Origin: Pedobacter sp. R20-19
Lineage (GTDB): Bacteria; Bacteroidota; Bacteroidia; Sphingobacteriales; Sphingobacteriaceae
DNA: 64,000 nucleotides
Assembly: GCF_000708265.2 (NCBI RefSeq)
Contig: NZ_JCKI01000008.1
Location: forward strand, 124,001 to 188,000
Direction: 5' to 3'
Part shown: positions 9,074-16,943 of the stretch, piece by piece
How positions within the stretch are numbered: the stretch's first letter is position 1
Layout of the letters: every line of letters starts with the position of its first letter
Program-made: the position numbers and the translations under genes
Notes under the pieces: generated by a model
Databases searched by the model: none
What the model was told of the DNA's origin: nothing
Seen by the model: the letters and a program-made list of their open reading frames with translations, nothing else

Positions 9074-9117
9074 AAAGTTGATTTGAAGCGATAACGCCGA
9101 CGATCAACTTTTTTTCG
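9074..9117 (+). terminator. Terminator of tRNA cassette 1
   Basis: AAAGTTGAT pairs with ATCAACTTT, followed by a T-run, 13 nt after tRNA-Glu. Confidence 0.75.
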
Positions 9118-9651
9118 TTTATTGGTATTTGTGCATTTAAGAACTTTTATCCTATGACATCTATCCTTCCAAAGCGAACTAGTATAACATCAAGCTATTC
9201 TAAATTTACTGAAAACTTTAAAGCGTTACTAGATTTGAGATGATGGATGCTTCAATCAATAGACATCTTTAGAAACAGAGAAATTAGATTTTCTACCCAG
9301 TAAAGCAATAATCTATTTTGTAGTGCCTGATTTACCCACACCTCAATTTTGATGCGGGTAAACAGGGCTTTCAATCAACATAACTAACCAAAAATTATAA
9401 TAGACTGTGACATTAGCTTAAAAAAATAAAAAATGTAAAATTATTATTATTTAGACTAATTATAAACAAAATAACGGATTGAAGATTATTATTCCAAAAA
9501 TTTAGAGGTAAAATTGATTTTGATCCAAGGATAAGCATACAAAATACTGATAATCAATTATAAGATCATTTCTTAAAAGTTCTTCAAAGATTCAGATTTT
9601 AAAAGACTGAAGACACCTATCAAAAATATTTTAAAATTTCTTGGTGTATGA
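9118..9651. other. AT-rich gap between the two tRNA cassettes
   Basis: About 530 nt with no reading frame of coding character on either strand, no tRNA fragment and no recognisable mobile element. It ends at the promoter of cassette 2. It may be decayed sequence left from the duplication. Confidence 0.5.
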
Positions 9652-9682
9652 TTTGCAAGTATCAAAACAATTCATACCTTTG
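9652..9682 (+). promoter_or_regulatory. Promoter of tRNA cassette 2
   Basis: TTTG at 9652-9655, a 19-bp spacer and TACCTTTG at 9675-9682. The surrounding sequence differs from promoter 1, so only the tRNAs are strictly conserved. Confidence 0.75.
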
Positions 9683-9718
9683 CACTCCTTCAAACAAAGA
9701 AAATTTGAAGATATAGAG

Positions 9719-9794
<76 letters not shown>

Positions 9795-9798
9795 AATT

Positions 9799-9858
9799 AA
9801 GCTGGAAGCTTAAGGCAAGAAGTGTAAAGCTGTGGTCTTTTAGCTTTAAGCTTAGAAA
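9799..9858. repeat. Short-word dyad between tRNA-fMet and tRNA-Glu, copy 2
   Basis: Built from variants of AAGCTTAAAGC: AAGCTGGAAGCTTAAGGC and AAAGCTGTGG face TTTTAGCTTTAAGCTTAG. It sits where copy 1 has a dyad made from a different word. Confidence 0.65.
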
Positions 9859-9861
9859 AAT

Positions 9862-9933
9862 GGCCCGTTCGTCTAGGGGTGAGGACGCCAGATTTTCATT
9901 CTGGAAACAGGGGTTCGATTCCCCTACGGGCTA
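9862..9933 (+). tRNA. tRNA-Glu (TTC), copy 2
   Basis: Identical by eye to copy 1 at 8990-9061, anticodon TTC, CCA not encoded. Confidence 0.95.
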
Positions 9934-9957
9934 CAAAAATCAATGTCAAATGATGTC

Positions 9958-9994
9958 AAAAACCTGCAAATCAAACATTTGCAGGTTTTTTTTA
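9958..9994 (+). terminator. Terminator of tRNA cassette 2
   Basis: AACCTGCAAA and TTTGCAGGTT form a perfect stem, followed by a run of eight T. Confidence 0.85.
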
Positions 9995-10215
9995 TTAATA
10001 TCAAAAACCTGCCTTATTCATTTCTGATTGTAAATTGTCACCTCGGTGGCACGGGCAGATTAATAGGTGTTGCTTCATTCATCAAACTCAGCGCATCTAC
10101 CTTATTGGATGCAATCTAACGATAAGCAAAACGGTCGAAATTCGACATCATTGGCTGCACGCTGTGCTGATTAAAACTTACGAGCCAGCAACAAGCTTTT
10201 TTTTCATACCTGTAA

Positions 10216-11070
10216 CTATTGGTTGATAAGTGCCATCGCTTTTAAAGCGGCTTTGTCGCCGTTAAAAAGATCCAGGTCTACCTGACCGGCCACGCCCGTT
10301 ACCGTCCCGGCTCCAGAATATTGCCAGATGCGATACTCCTGCCATGAACCAAATAATCCCGGCGGGTTTGATTGATAAGATGGCACCCATAACGGGTAAT
10401 TTGGAAAAGAAACGCCGTTAAAATATTCAGACCAGAACGATTTTGCGGTATAGATCATCGGTGTGCGACCAGTTGCAGATGAAAGTTGGCTGAGGCAGTC
10501 CTGAATCAGCTGCACGCAGGCGTTCTTATTGTTCAGGATGTACTGGTTCATGGCCTGGCTCTGCGCATCATTAGATCCGACCTGCCATTCGATATCCAGC
10601 ACCGGCGGTAAAGTACCCGTGACAGTAAAATCAATGCCGCAGGATAAAAAATTCTGCATCTGTGTGGCGGCAGAATCCTGAAAGGTTAAAAAATGATAGC
10701 CGCCAAATATCAGTCCCTGCTGCCTGATGGTTGCCATATATTGCGCCAGTGTAGGGTCTTTAAAGCCTGCACCCTGACTAGCTTTGCAATAAATAAACTG
10801 GATATGCGGCGATAACTGGCTCCAGTTGATGTTGCCTGTAAAATGGCTGATATCCATGCCTTGCGGCACCAGCTCATCCAGCATGGCCCAGGTTGCCGGC
10901 CCGGCAATGCCGTCGGCACTCAACTGATGGTCCTGTTGAAATTGTGTAACGGCGGCCTGCGTACCCGGGCCAAAGTTGCCATCGATAGAGAGTGAATAAT
11001 GGAGAAACGAGAGTGCTCTCTGTAGCATAAAAACCTCGCTTCCTGATGAGCCGATTGAAAGTGTTTGCAT
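10216..11070 (-). CDS. GH25 lysozyme with N-terminal peptidoglycan-binding domain
   Basis: A 284-residue muramidase. Residues about 5-65 form a PG_binding_1 domain (GSEVFMLQRAL, GNFGPGTQAAVTQFQ, DGIAGPATWAML). Residues 70-280 are a GH25 barrel: GMDISHF gives Asp73, PPVLDIEWQ gives Asp159 and the catalytic Glu161, and GQVDLDLFNGD supplies the C-terminal Asp. No signal peptide is present, as in phage endolysins, so export would need another route. It is the last gene of the R-body operon. I infer cargo or a release enzyme; it could instead serve cell-wall turnover. Confidence 0.93.
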   Translation of the reverse strand: MQTLSIGSSGSEVFMLQRALSFLHYSLSIDGNFGPGTQAAVTQFQQDHQLSADGIAGPATWAMLDELVPQGMDISHFTGNINWSQLSPHIQFIYCKASQGAGFKDPTLAQYMATIRQQGLIFGGYHFLTFQDSAATQMQNFLSCGIDFTVTGTLPPVLDIEWQVGSNDAQSQAMNQYILNNKNACVQLIQDCLSQLSSATGRTPMIYTAKSFWSEYFNGVSFPNYPLWVPSYQSNPPGLFGSWQEYRIWQYSGAGTVTGVAGQVDLDLFNGDKAALKAMALINQ

Positions 11071-11120
11071 AAGATAAGATTTAGATGAATAATATATTAA
11101 GTTTTAACAGGTTGCAACAG

Positions 11121-11912
11121 CTATCCATAAAATGCATTGCCGCCGCTATTGGCATAAGCCTGTTGGGGAGGGGCTTGCGAAGCCGGGGGAGGCTGATATG
11201 GATGAATTGGAGATGCTGGCGCCGGCACAGTTGGCTGATCGGCAACAAGGGTTTTTGTTGCCGCCCCGGGATCATTTTCTTTTGACTGGATGGCTACAAA
11301 GGTGGCACTACTGATGCCCATGAGTGCAAGCAGTGTATTACTCAATTCGGGCATGACGCAACTTGTTTTAATTTCCCCCATTTGATACAGGTATGCAATG
11401 ATGCCAACAAGGGTCCATACCACATGCTGAAACCGGTGAATGCTGATGCCTAGATCATCTGACAAGATATCGGCAAAGAAGCCCCTCGAAGGGGTATTCT
11501 GGTGCCTGGGCCGCTGGTCTTTTATTTCACGTTTATCAATAATCTTTGAGCTCACCGCAGTGCCCGAGAAAATGCCTAAAAGCACCAGTGCCGTTTGGTT
11601 AATTTCGGTATCTGCACAAGCACCTTTAAACAGTGCCAGGTAAAGATAAGAGGATGATATCACCATTGTCCATACACCCAGCTGCACTTTGGACAGGCTG
11701 AAAGGAGATGCCGGGCTTACTGGTTTGCTCAGTTTAAGTTCCTCCTGTTGCCGCTTATTGTGAAATTCCTGGTGATTACTGATCTCTTCCCGCAGCAGCG
11801 ATGTCCATGCAGCTAAACAGATAAAGATGATTAAGGTTAGCACCATAAAACCGACCGGAACAAGCACCGGGTAAACGGTTGCATTTAGCAGGAAACAAAT
11901 CGGGCTCATCAT
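11121..11912 (-). CDS. Membrane protein with a duplicated two-helix unit, R-body locus
   Basis: 263 residues, function unknown. A first helix spans about 15-38. Two related units follow: unit A (residues 72-125: SLSKVQLGVWTMVISSSYLY ... LLGIFSGTAV) and unit B (157-210: SIHRFQHVVWTLVGIIAYLY ... LMGISSATFV), each with two helices. The tail from about 225 is Pro/Ala/Gln-rich, like the tail of the Reb-like protein at 15436. Five membrane segments are expected in total. It lies directly upstream of the lysozyme gene (50 nt gap), and a holin-like or docking role is possible but unproven. Confidence 0.75.
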   Translation of the reverse strand: MMSPICFLLNATVYPVLVPVGFMVLTLIIFICLAAWTSLLREEISNHQEFHNKRQQEELKLSKPVSPASPFSLSKVQLGVWTMVISSSYLYLALFKGACADTEINQTALVLLGIFSGTAVSSKIIDKREIKDQRPRHQNTPSRGFFADILSDDLGISIHRFQHVVWTLVGIIAYLYQMGEIKTSCVMPELSNTLLALMGISSATFVAIQSKENDPGAATKTLVADQPTVPAPASPIHPYQPPPASQAPPQQAYANSGGNAFYG

Positions 11913-12038
11913 AATGATTGATAAATTTATTAAAAAGTGAAGGGATTAATCTGCTTGTCTTACATCCTCGATCATCTGATTGTACTCCAGATCTTCAATG
12001 GTATAATTTTTTGTCTAATTTGGCGCTGATGAATGGGC

Positions 12039-12509
12039 TTAAGAAACGACGATCAGAAGAATTCCAAGCCCGCTATCTTGATAATAGCCTGCTTTGCCGG
12101 GATGCTCTTCCGAATATACTTTCATTTGGGCTTTAGCCGCTATACTAAAGCCTATGCCGACTACATATTTTGACAATTTCACGTCGCTTCCTTTTACCTC
12201 ATAATAGGCTATTTTAGCCACATCTTTTAAGATGCGATCCATAAAGGGCTTAGTTTTGGTTGCACTCTCCACTTTCATCTCAATAGCATAATATTCCTGA
12301 TTATGGCCGATGGTTATATCAAGACGGGATCTATCCCATGGCGAAGGGTAAGGTAATTCACGGGCACCGCTGTATCCCTGCCCTGCCGCTCTTACTGCAA
12401 GAATTAATTCTACTTGAAGCCAAATTTCCCAACCCGCCCCGGTGCTAATTGCGTTAACGATTTGCGGTGCTTTTGATTTAAAAAAAATAAATAATTCATC
12501 TGCTGTCAT
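12039..12509 (-). CDS. PD-(D/E)xK nuclease-like protein, 156 aa
   Basis: Small soluble protein. It carries GWEIWLQVE (residues 27-35), then RLDITIG with Asp64 and YYAIEMKVES with Glu77-x-Lys79. Glu, Asp and ExK in this order and spacing fit the restriction-endonuclease-like core. The protein at 12536 shares the GWExWxQV(E/D) and D...(A)xE(I/M)K pattern, so the two look like distant paralogues. No DNA-binding domain is visible. It is encoded in the R-body operon; an effector role is inference. Confidence 0.65.
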   Translation of the reverse strand: MTADELFIFFKSKAPQIVNAISTGAGWEIWLQVELILAVRAAGQGYSGARELPYPSPWDRSRLDITIGHNQEYYAIEMKVESATKTKPFMDRILKDVAKIAYYEVKGSDVKLSKYVVGIGFSIAAKAQMKVYSEEHPGKAGYYQDSGLGILLIVVS

Positions 12510-12535
12510 AAGTTTTAGTTTAAGGTTAAGGATAA

Positions 12536-13147
12536 TTAAGTCGAAAACATTGATGATGATGTGCTCAAAGGATTAGGGGCAAATGGACCAAGTGATGTAG
12601 ACGCTCCAAATGATGGTCCTACTTCCATCTGGGTGTATATGTACTGTGCCCATAGCTGTACTTCTCCATCCCCTGCAGTTGTAACACAATTTAAACCAGC
12701 AGCCTCAAGTGACGATTGAACTTCGGGCGCGAAATTAATTGCAATGACAACCGTTTGACATCCTCGGTTATCCATCGATATATTCTCCTGCTTTAATTTA
12801 CGTTGGTCTTTCTGAATCCCCGCTATAAACTTTTTCAATTCAGTACCTGGGCTTTTAACATTTAATATGCCGCCTGATAAGCATTTAATCTCAACAGCTA
12901 TTCTTTTTCGAGGGTTTGGCGCATCTCCGTTAACCAGCCAATCAACTCTTTTTTTCGGGTCCGTATAAATTTTCTTTTCACGATAAAGCGTTACTTGAGG
13001 TGCATTGTGTTGTAAATACGCGGCAAAATCAACCTGAACCCAGCCTTCCCAGCCGCCGTTGAGTGGCCAGTAGTATTTAAATTCATTATAGCGTAATTCG
13101 CACCAGTTTTTAAGTGCTGACTCGAAAGTTTGATAATCTATTTCCAT
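12536..13147 (-). CDS. PD-(D/E)xK nuclease-like protein, 203 aa
   Basis: Soluble protein with GGWEGWVQVDF (Asp40), KKRVDWLV (Asp69) and KRIAVEIKCLSGG (Glu86-x-Lys88), the signature of a PD-(D/E)xK fold. The C-terminal third is Ser/Gly/Pro-rich (FGASTSLGPFAPNPLSTSSS), resembling an appended tail. It is related in motif order to the 156-aa protein 26 nt downstream. Nuclease activity is inferred from motifs only. Confidence 0.65.
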   Translation of the reverse strand: MEIDYQTFESALKNWCELRYNEFKYYWPLNGGWEGWVQVDFAAYLQHNAPQVTLYREKKIYTDPKKRVDWLVNGDAPNPRKRIAVEIKCLSGGILNVKSPGTELKKFIAGIQKDQRKLKQENISMDNRGCQTVVIAINFAPEVQSSLEAAGLNCVTTAGDGEVQLWAQYIYTQMEVGPSFGASTSLGPFAPNPLSTSSSMFST

Positions 13148-13158
13148 AACTTTTTGAA

Positions 13159-13569
13159 TTAGTTTCCGGCGTTTTGCTGCGCTGGATTGTTTATAATACT
13201 TTCGGCATTTTGTACACTTTGCTGGGCAGCCAGCATGGCCGCATCAACATTGGTGTTTACAGTATTTATGGCTTGCTGAATAGGGTTGATTACGGGTGGT
13301 GCCACCGGTGTAACAGCTGCTGCGGCTTGAGGCTGTGCCTGGTCATTAACCATTTGCAAACTACTTGCGGCCAGTGCCTGGAAACTACTATCAACCTGCG
13401 ATTGCATCGCTTGTATAGCCTGTTGTTGAATGGTGGCAATCTGCGATTTAAGATCGCTGATTTGTTGCTGCATGACCTGATGAGGCGACATTGATGGTGC
13501 CGCGGCTGGCTGATTATCGGGCACAACTGGTGTGCCCCCTATATTAGGAGAATCGCTTTGCTCTTGCAT
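13159..13569 (-). CDS. Gln/Ala-rich Reb-associated protein, 136 aa
   Basis: From the ATG at 13569 (MQEQSDSPNIGG). An earlier in-frame ATG at 13635 would add a basic stretch unlike the rest. Residues about 30-90 look like a coiled coil (QVMQQQISDLKSQIATIQQQ). The remainder is Ala/Pro/Gln-rich with QQAINTVNTNVDAAMLAAQQ. No catalytic motif or membrane helix. Its place directly after the reb array suggests a structural or assembly role in the R-body. Function unknown. Confidence 0.7.
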   Translation of the reverse strand: MQEQSDSPNIGGTPVVPDNQPAAAPSMSPHQVMQQQISDLKSQIATIQQQAIQAMQSQVDSSFQALAASSLQMVNDQAQPQAAAAVTPVAPPVINPIQQAINTVNTNVDAAMLAAQQSVQNAESIINNPAQQNAGN

Positions 13570-13668
13570 AGTAATGTTTTTTAAGTGATTGGAATGAGGA
13601 CAGCACCTGTTTATGGTGCCGCCCCCTTTAACCATTTCCGTTCCTTTTGGATCCGGTGTAAAGACGGC

Positions 13669-13938
13669 TTAAGAGCCGAAAATTTGTTTGGTACCCACGG
13701 CATCAGATGCCGTATCGATTGAATACAACATGGTTACACCCATAGTAGTAGCTGCCTGTGCGGTAATATTACTCTGTTGCTGGCTGCTGGTGGCATTGTG
13801 CGCCGCATTGGCCAATGCCTGTGCGGTGGCCTGGTATAAATTGCCCATTGCAATGGCCGGAGCATCACCCAATACTTTGGTGTTTGCCTGGGTTACAGAG
13901 TCGGTGATCTGATCGTTTACTGAAGTTGGAAAAGCCAT
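13669..13938 (-). CDS. RebB-family R-body protein, array unit 1
   Basis: 89 residues of the RebB family (the killing-trait family), whose members polymerise into R-bodies: long protein ribbons coiled in the cytoplasm that unroll when triggered. Diagnostic segments are VNDQITDSVTQANTKVLGDA, AMGNLYQATAQALANAAHNA and TSSQQQSNITAQAATTMGVT, then LYSIDTASDAVGTKQIF. It is one of five close paralogues in tandem. No signal peptide, as expected for a cytoplasmic polymer. Confidence 0.93.
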   Translation of the reverse strand: MAFPTSVNDQITDSVTQANTKVLGDAPAIAMGNLYQATAQALANAAHNATSSQQQSNITAQAATTMGVTMLYSIDTASDAVGTKQIFGS

Positions 13939-13974
13939 GATAAAGTTGTTTTAAATAATTAATTCGTTTTGGTT

Positions 13975-14262
13975 TTATTGCCCAAGTACTTTACCCGGAG
14001 CATAGATTTTTTTGGTACCCACGGCATCAGAAGCGGTGTCGATAGAATACAGGGTGGTTACGCCCATGGTGGTTGCCGCTTGCGCCGTAATATTACTTTG
14101 CTGCTGACTGCTGGTGGCATTGTGTGCCGCATTGGCCAAAGCCTGCGAGGTAGCCTGGAAAAAATTGCCCATCGCGATAGCTGCCGCATCACCCAATACT
14201 TTGGTGTTGGCCTGGGTCACCGAATCGGTGATCTGACTGTTTACTGCTGTTGGAAAAGCCAT
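13975..14262 (-). CDS. RebB-family R-body protein, array unit 2
   Basis: 95 residues, a few longer at the C-terminus than its neighbours (ending KKIYAPGKVLGQ). The core VNSQITDSVTQANTKVLGDA and ALANAAHNATSSQQQSNITA is shared with units 1 and 5. The middle reads AAAIAMGNFFQATSQ, so hydrophobic core positions vary among the copies. The start-proximal 25 nt is nearly identical to units 3 and 4. Confidence 0.93.
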   Translation of the reverse strand: MAFPTAVNSQITDSVTQANTKVLGDAAAIAMGNFFQATSQALANAAHNATSSQQQSNITAQAATTMGVTTLYSIDTASDAVGTKKIYAPGKVLGQ

Positions 14263-14285
14263 AACTGTTTAGATTTAAGGTTAAA

Positions 14286-14552
14286 TTATTGATAAATCAT
14301 ATGGGTGCCCACGGCATCTGATGAAGTATCGATCGAATAAAGGGTGGTTACTGCCGAGGTGGTAGAGGCCTGCGAGGTCATGTTCGTTTGCTGCTGACTG
14401 CTGGTAGCATTATGCGCCGCATTGGATAATGCCTGTGAGGTAGCCATAAAGAGATTGCCCATTGCCATGGCCGGCGCATCGCCCAGTACCTTGGTGTTGA
14501 CTTCGGATACCGAATCGGTGATTTGACTGTTTACTGCTGTTGGAAAAGCCAT
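14286..14552 (-). CDS. RebB-family R-body protein, array unit 3
   Basis: 88 residues. It shares MAMGNLFMATSQALSNAAHN with unit 4, so these two form a subgroup apart from units 1, 2 and 5. It differs in VSEVNTKVLGDA and MTSQASTTSAVTTLYSIDTS. The leader and first codons match unit 2 almost base for base, pointing to recent duplication or gene conversion. Confidence 0.93.
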   Translation of the reverse strand: MAFPTAVNSQITDSVSEVNTKVLGDAPAMAMGNLFMATSQALSNAAHNATSSQQQTNMTSQASTTSAVTTLYSIDTSSDAVGTHMIYQ

Positions 14553-14582
14553 AACGGTTTAGTTTTAAGGTTAAAGACTGGA

Positions 14583-14849
14583 TTATTGATAAATTTTACG
14601 GGTACCTACCGCATCCGATGAAGTATCTATCGAATACAGGGTGGTAATGCCCGATGTGGTGGCCGCCTGTGCCGTAATGTTGGTTTGCTGCTGACTGCTG
14701 GTGGCATTGTGTGCCGCATTGGATAATGCCTGCGAGGTAGCCATAAAAAGGTTACCCATTGCCATTGCCGGCGAATCACCCAAAACCTTGGTGTTAACTT
14801 GCGATACCGAGTCGGTGATCTGGTCGTTTACTGCTGTTGGAAAAGCCAT
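14583..14849 (-). CDS. RebB-family R-body protein, array unit 4
   Basis: 88 residues, closest to unit 3 (AMAMGNLFMATSQALSNAAH, IDTSSDAVGTRKIYQ). It has VNDQITDSVSQVNTKVLGDS at the N-terminus. Two subtypes in one array suggest a heteropolymer, since known R-bodies need more than one Reb protein. Confidence 0.93.
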   Translation of the reverse strand: MAFPTAVNDQITDSVSQVNTKVLGDSPAMAMGNLFMATSQALSNAAHNATSSQQQTNITAQAATTSGITTLYSIDTSSDAVGTRKIYQ

Positions 14850-14889
14850 TTTTGTTTGAATTTAAGTGTGAATTTATGGTTGATTATTT

Positions 14890-15156
14890 TTAAGCGAATA
14901 TCTGTTTCGTACCTACCGCATCAGAAGCGGTGTCTATTGAATACAAAGTAGTTACACCCATGGTGGTTGCCGCCTGCGCCGTAATATTACTTTGCTGCTG
15001 ACTGGTTGTGGCATTATGCGCTGCGTTTGCCAGTGCCTGTGCGGTTGCCTGAAAAAGATTGGCCATTGCGCTCGCCGGAGCAACGCCTAATAACTGTGTG
15101 TTTGCCTGGGTCACCGAATCGGTGATCTGACTGTTTACTGCTGTTGGAAAAGCCAT
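14890..15156 (-). CDS. RebB-family R-body protein, array unit 5
   Basis: 88 residues, closest to units 1 and 2 but with QLLGVAPASAMANLFQATAQ in place of the usual KVLGDAPAIAMGN stretch, and NATTSQQQ in the turn. It is the first of the near-identical series in the direction of transcription. Confidence 0.93.
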   Translation of the reverse strand: MAFPTAVNSQITDSVTQANTQLLGVAPASAMANLFQATAQALANAAHNATTSQQQSNITAQAATTMGVTTLYSIDTASDAVGTKQIFA

Positions 15157-15184
15157 AATTGTTGTTTTTTATTGTTATTAATGA

Positions 15185-15409
15185 TTAAATTTTGATGGAA
15201 TATATAAGTGCCACACCCTGGGCAGTTACCGCCTGCCCCAGAATATTGGCCTGCTGCTGTGCTACCGTTGCATTATGAGCCGCATTGGCCAAAGCCTGTG
15301 CTGTTGCCTGATAAAAATTGCCGATAGCAATAGACGGCGCACTGCCAATAACCTCAAGGCTTGATTCGGTGATGGAATCGGTTACCTGACTATTTACTGT
15401 TTCTGCCAT
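15185..15409 (-). CDS. Divergent, short RebB-family protein
   Basis: 74 residues. It keeps VNSQVTDSITESSLEVIGSA, GNFYQATAQALANAAHNATV and AQQQANILGQAVTAQGVALI but ends at YSIKI, lacking the SDAVGTK tail of the array proteins. It is a member of the same family, probably with a separate place in the R-body (for example an end or junction subunit, which is inference). Confidence 0.9.
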   Translation of the reverse strand: MAETVNSQVTDSITESSLEVIGSAPSIAIGNFYQATAQALANAAHNATVAQQQANILGQAVTAQGVALIYSIKI

Positions 15410-15435
15410 TTTGGGGTTAAGCTTATCTTAAAATC

Positions 15436-15882
15436 TTAATTGCTGGTATGGTTAGGATCAGCAGGTGTTCCACTTTCGGATGCTGTTGATGCGTTTGTTG
15501 TTGCTCCCGTTGTCAGCGCCCCGGGCGTTGCTTGCGGTGATGTTGACGGATCAGTGCCCGCTGCAGGAGTTGGCACAGTAGCCGGAGGAGACGTTGATGT
15601 TTCTCCACCAGTGCTGGCAGCTGACGGGCCTGGTGCAGGCGGTGGTGCAGGTGCAGGAGGTTTCGCCCCCATCACAGATAGTATACGTGCGCAGGTAGAT
15701 GTAGTGGTTGCCGAATTAAGCATTTGCGCATTATGCTGTGCGGTGACCGCGTTATGCATGGCCATGCCTATGGTTTCTGCCATTACATTATTCAACATCG
15801 CTATTGATTGCGAGTCAGCGTTACCCTTGAGCAGTTGCTGCACATCTGTTACCGAAGAAAGAATATAATCATTTGCCATCAT
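15436..15882 (-). CDS. Reb-like protein with a Pro/Ala/Ser/Thr-rich tail
   Basis: 148 residues. The N-terminal half resembles Reb proteins at low identity: SVTDVQQLLKGNADSQSIAM, ETIGMAMHNAVTAQHNAQML, SATTTSTCARILSV. From residue about 75 it is low complexity, rich in P, A, S, T and G. The GMAMHNA(V/S)T core is shared with the 51-residue protein at 17343. The tail resembles the end of the membrane protein at 11121. Either of two adjacent ATGs (15882, 15879) may start it. Likely an R-body accessory subunit; unproven. Confidence 0.75.
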   Translation of the reverse strand: MMANDYILSSVTDVQQLLKGNADSQSIAMLNNVMAETIGMAMHNAVTAQHNAQMLNSATTTSTCARILSVMGAKPPAPAPPPAPGPSAASTGGETSTSPPATVPTPAAGTDPSTSPQATPGALTTGATTNASTASESGTPADPNHTSN

Positions 15883-15889
15883 TTAATAT

Positions 15890-16918
15890 TTAATTTAGGT
15901 GAGTAATCTTGGTATCTGGCAGCAGGTACACAGTACCTTCTCGATCAACGCCAACATCTGCAATGCCCTGGCCGGATTGAAATTTGAATGAAGCAGTGGC
16001 ACCATCCTGAGATAAGTTATTGGCCGTTACCGGCGTAAAGCTGATGAGGTTCTTCACGGCAGCCAGGTAATTGTTGATCGTCATGGTCAAGCCACCTGCA
16101 GCGAGGTCGTTAAAGGCAATATTTTTTATCAGGTTAAGCATTGCAGAACTGGCCGTAGTATAACCAACAAAATTATTTGCCCTTGCCAACTCCTGAACGG
16201 ATTGCGCCAGGTTTCCGCCCTCGGCTGTCATATCTGCTGAAGGTGTGAATAAATAGGGCTGCACCGCTGCTTCAAGCTGCGCATAAAGGGCCTGTATTTC
16301 GCTGTTTTGAGTTTGAGGGATCAGGTTGTCGCCCAACAAGTTTTGTTGTGCATGCTGAAAGAAAAGCGACAGGTTAACAAAATCAGATACAGTTGCCGCG
16401 TTTGTGTTTGCAAATGCAGCCGATTGTGCCTGCAATTCAGGGCTGACATCGGCTTGTGTCGTAACAAAATCAGTGAGTATCAGCATTTCTTCGAAGGAGA
16501 TAACCTGAAAAAGATCCGGCCGCTTTTGAACGAGCTGGGCAATTATATCGGCCGTTTTAGCCATATCTCCATAACTGAGCATGTTATTTTGCTGTAGCAA
16601 TGCCGCCAGGTTAGACTCATTATCATTTGCACTACACTGAATATCAGACATTTGGGCAATATCCGGTTCAGGTAAAGACAGTATTTTATTAATAGCCGCC
16701 CTGAATGTATTGAAACGGATATAGCTATCGCCTGTTAAGCCGTTTTGTATCATTTTAAGCAGCTGATTTTCGCTGGCAGCGTTGATGTTGGTAAGGTTTG
16801 TATCAGCCATGCATAAGCTTAACCACTTCTGCCCTCCGGTGATCATAGAAAGTACCGCTTGCGATTTAGTGCTTAGCCCGCCAATAGAATGGAGTAGTTG
16901 TCCGTTGAGATAAATCAT
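15890..16918 (-). CDS. Unknown R-body locus protein, 342 aa
   Basis: The largest protein of the locus. I recognise no domain. It is soluble, mostly helical in appearance, with no signal peptide, no membrane helix and few charged clusters. The C-terminus changes to a beta-like stretch (ATASFKFQSGQGIADVGVDR, EGTVYLLPDTKITHLN). The N-terminus reads MIYLNGQLLHSIGGLSTKSQ. It sits between two Reb-like genes with gaps of 7 and 25 nt, so cotranscription is very likely. An assembly, trigger or cargo role would fit. Confidence 0.7.
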   Translation of the reverse strand: MIYLNGQLLHSIGGLSTKSQAVLSMITGGQKWLSLCMADTNLTNINAASENQLLKMIQNGLTGDSYIRFNTFRAAINKILSLPEPDIAQMSDIQCSANDNESNLAALLQQNNMLSYGDMAKTADIIAQLVQKRPDLFQVISFEEMLILTDFVTTQADVSPELQAQSAAFANTNAATVSDFVNLSLFFQHAQQNLLGDNLIPQTQNSEIQALYAQLEAAVQPYLFTPSADMTAEGGNLAQSVQELARANNFVGYTTASSAMLNLIKNIAFNDLAAGGLTMTINNYLAAVKNLISFTPVTANNLSQDGATASFKFQSGQGIADVGVDREGTVYLLPDTKITHLN

Positions 16919-16943
16919 CTGATCTTAAATTTGGTTAAAGAAT

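Larger units (their letters stand above)
13669..15156 (-). repeat. Tandem array of five near-identical rebB genes
   Basis: Five coding units of about 270-290 nt separated by 23-40 nt, with strongly conserved first codons (MAFPT) and internal segments. Leaders of units 2 and 3 are almost the same. The array should be prone to recombination that changes copy number. Confidence 0.85.

Noticed and set aside
13174..13494. 106-codon plus-strand frame opposite the Gln/Ala-rich protein
   Set aside because: Antisense shadow; Cys/Leu-rich with no domain and no start signal.
13669..15156. Regular tandem units suggesting a CRISPR array
   Set aside because: Units are about 270-290 nt, encode RebB-family proteins and have no unique spacers.
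15440..15868. 142-codon plus-strand frame, Val/Ala/Gly-rich
   Set aside because: It is the antisense of the Pro/Ala-rich Reb-like gene; its composition is that expected from the reverse strand.
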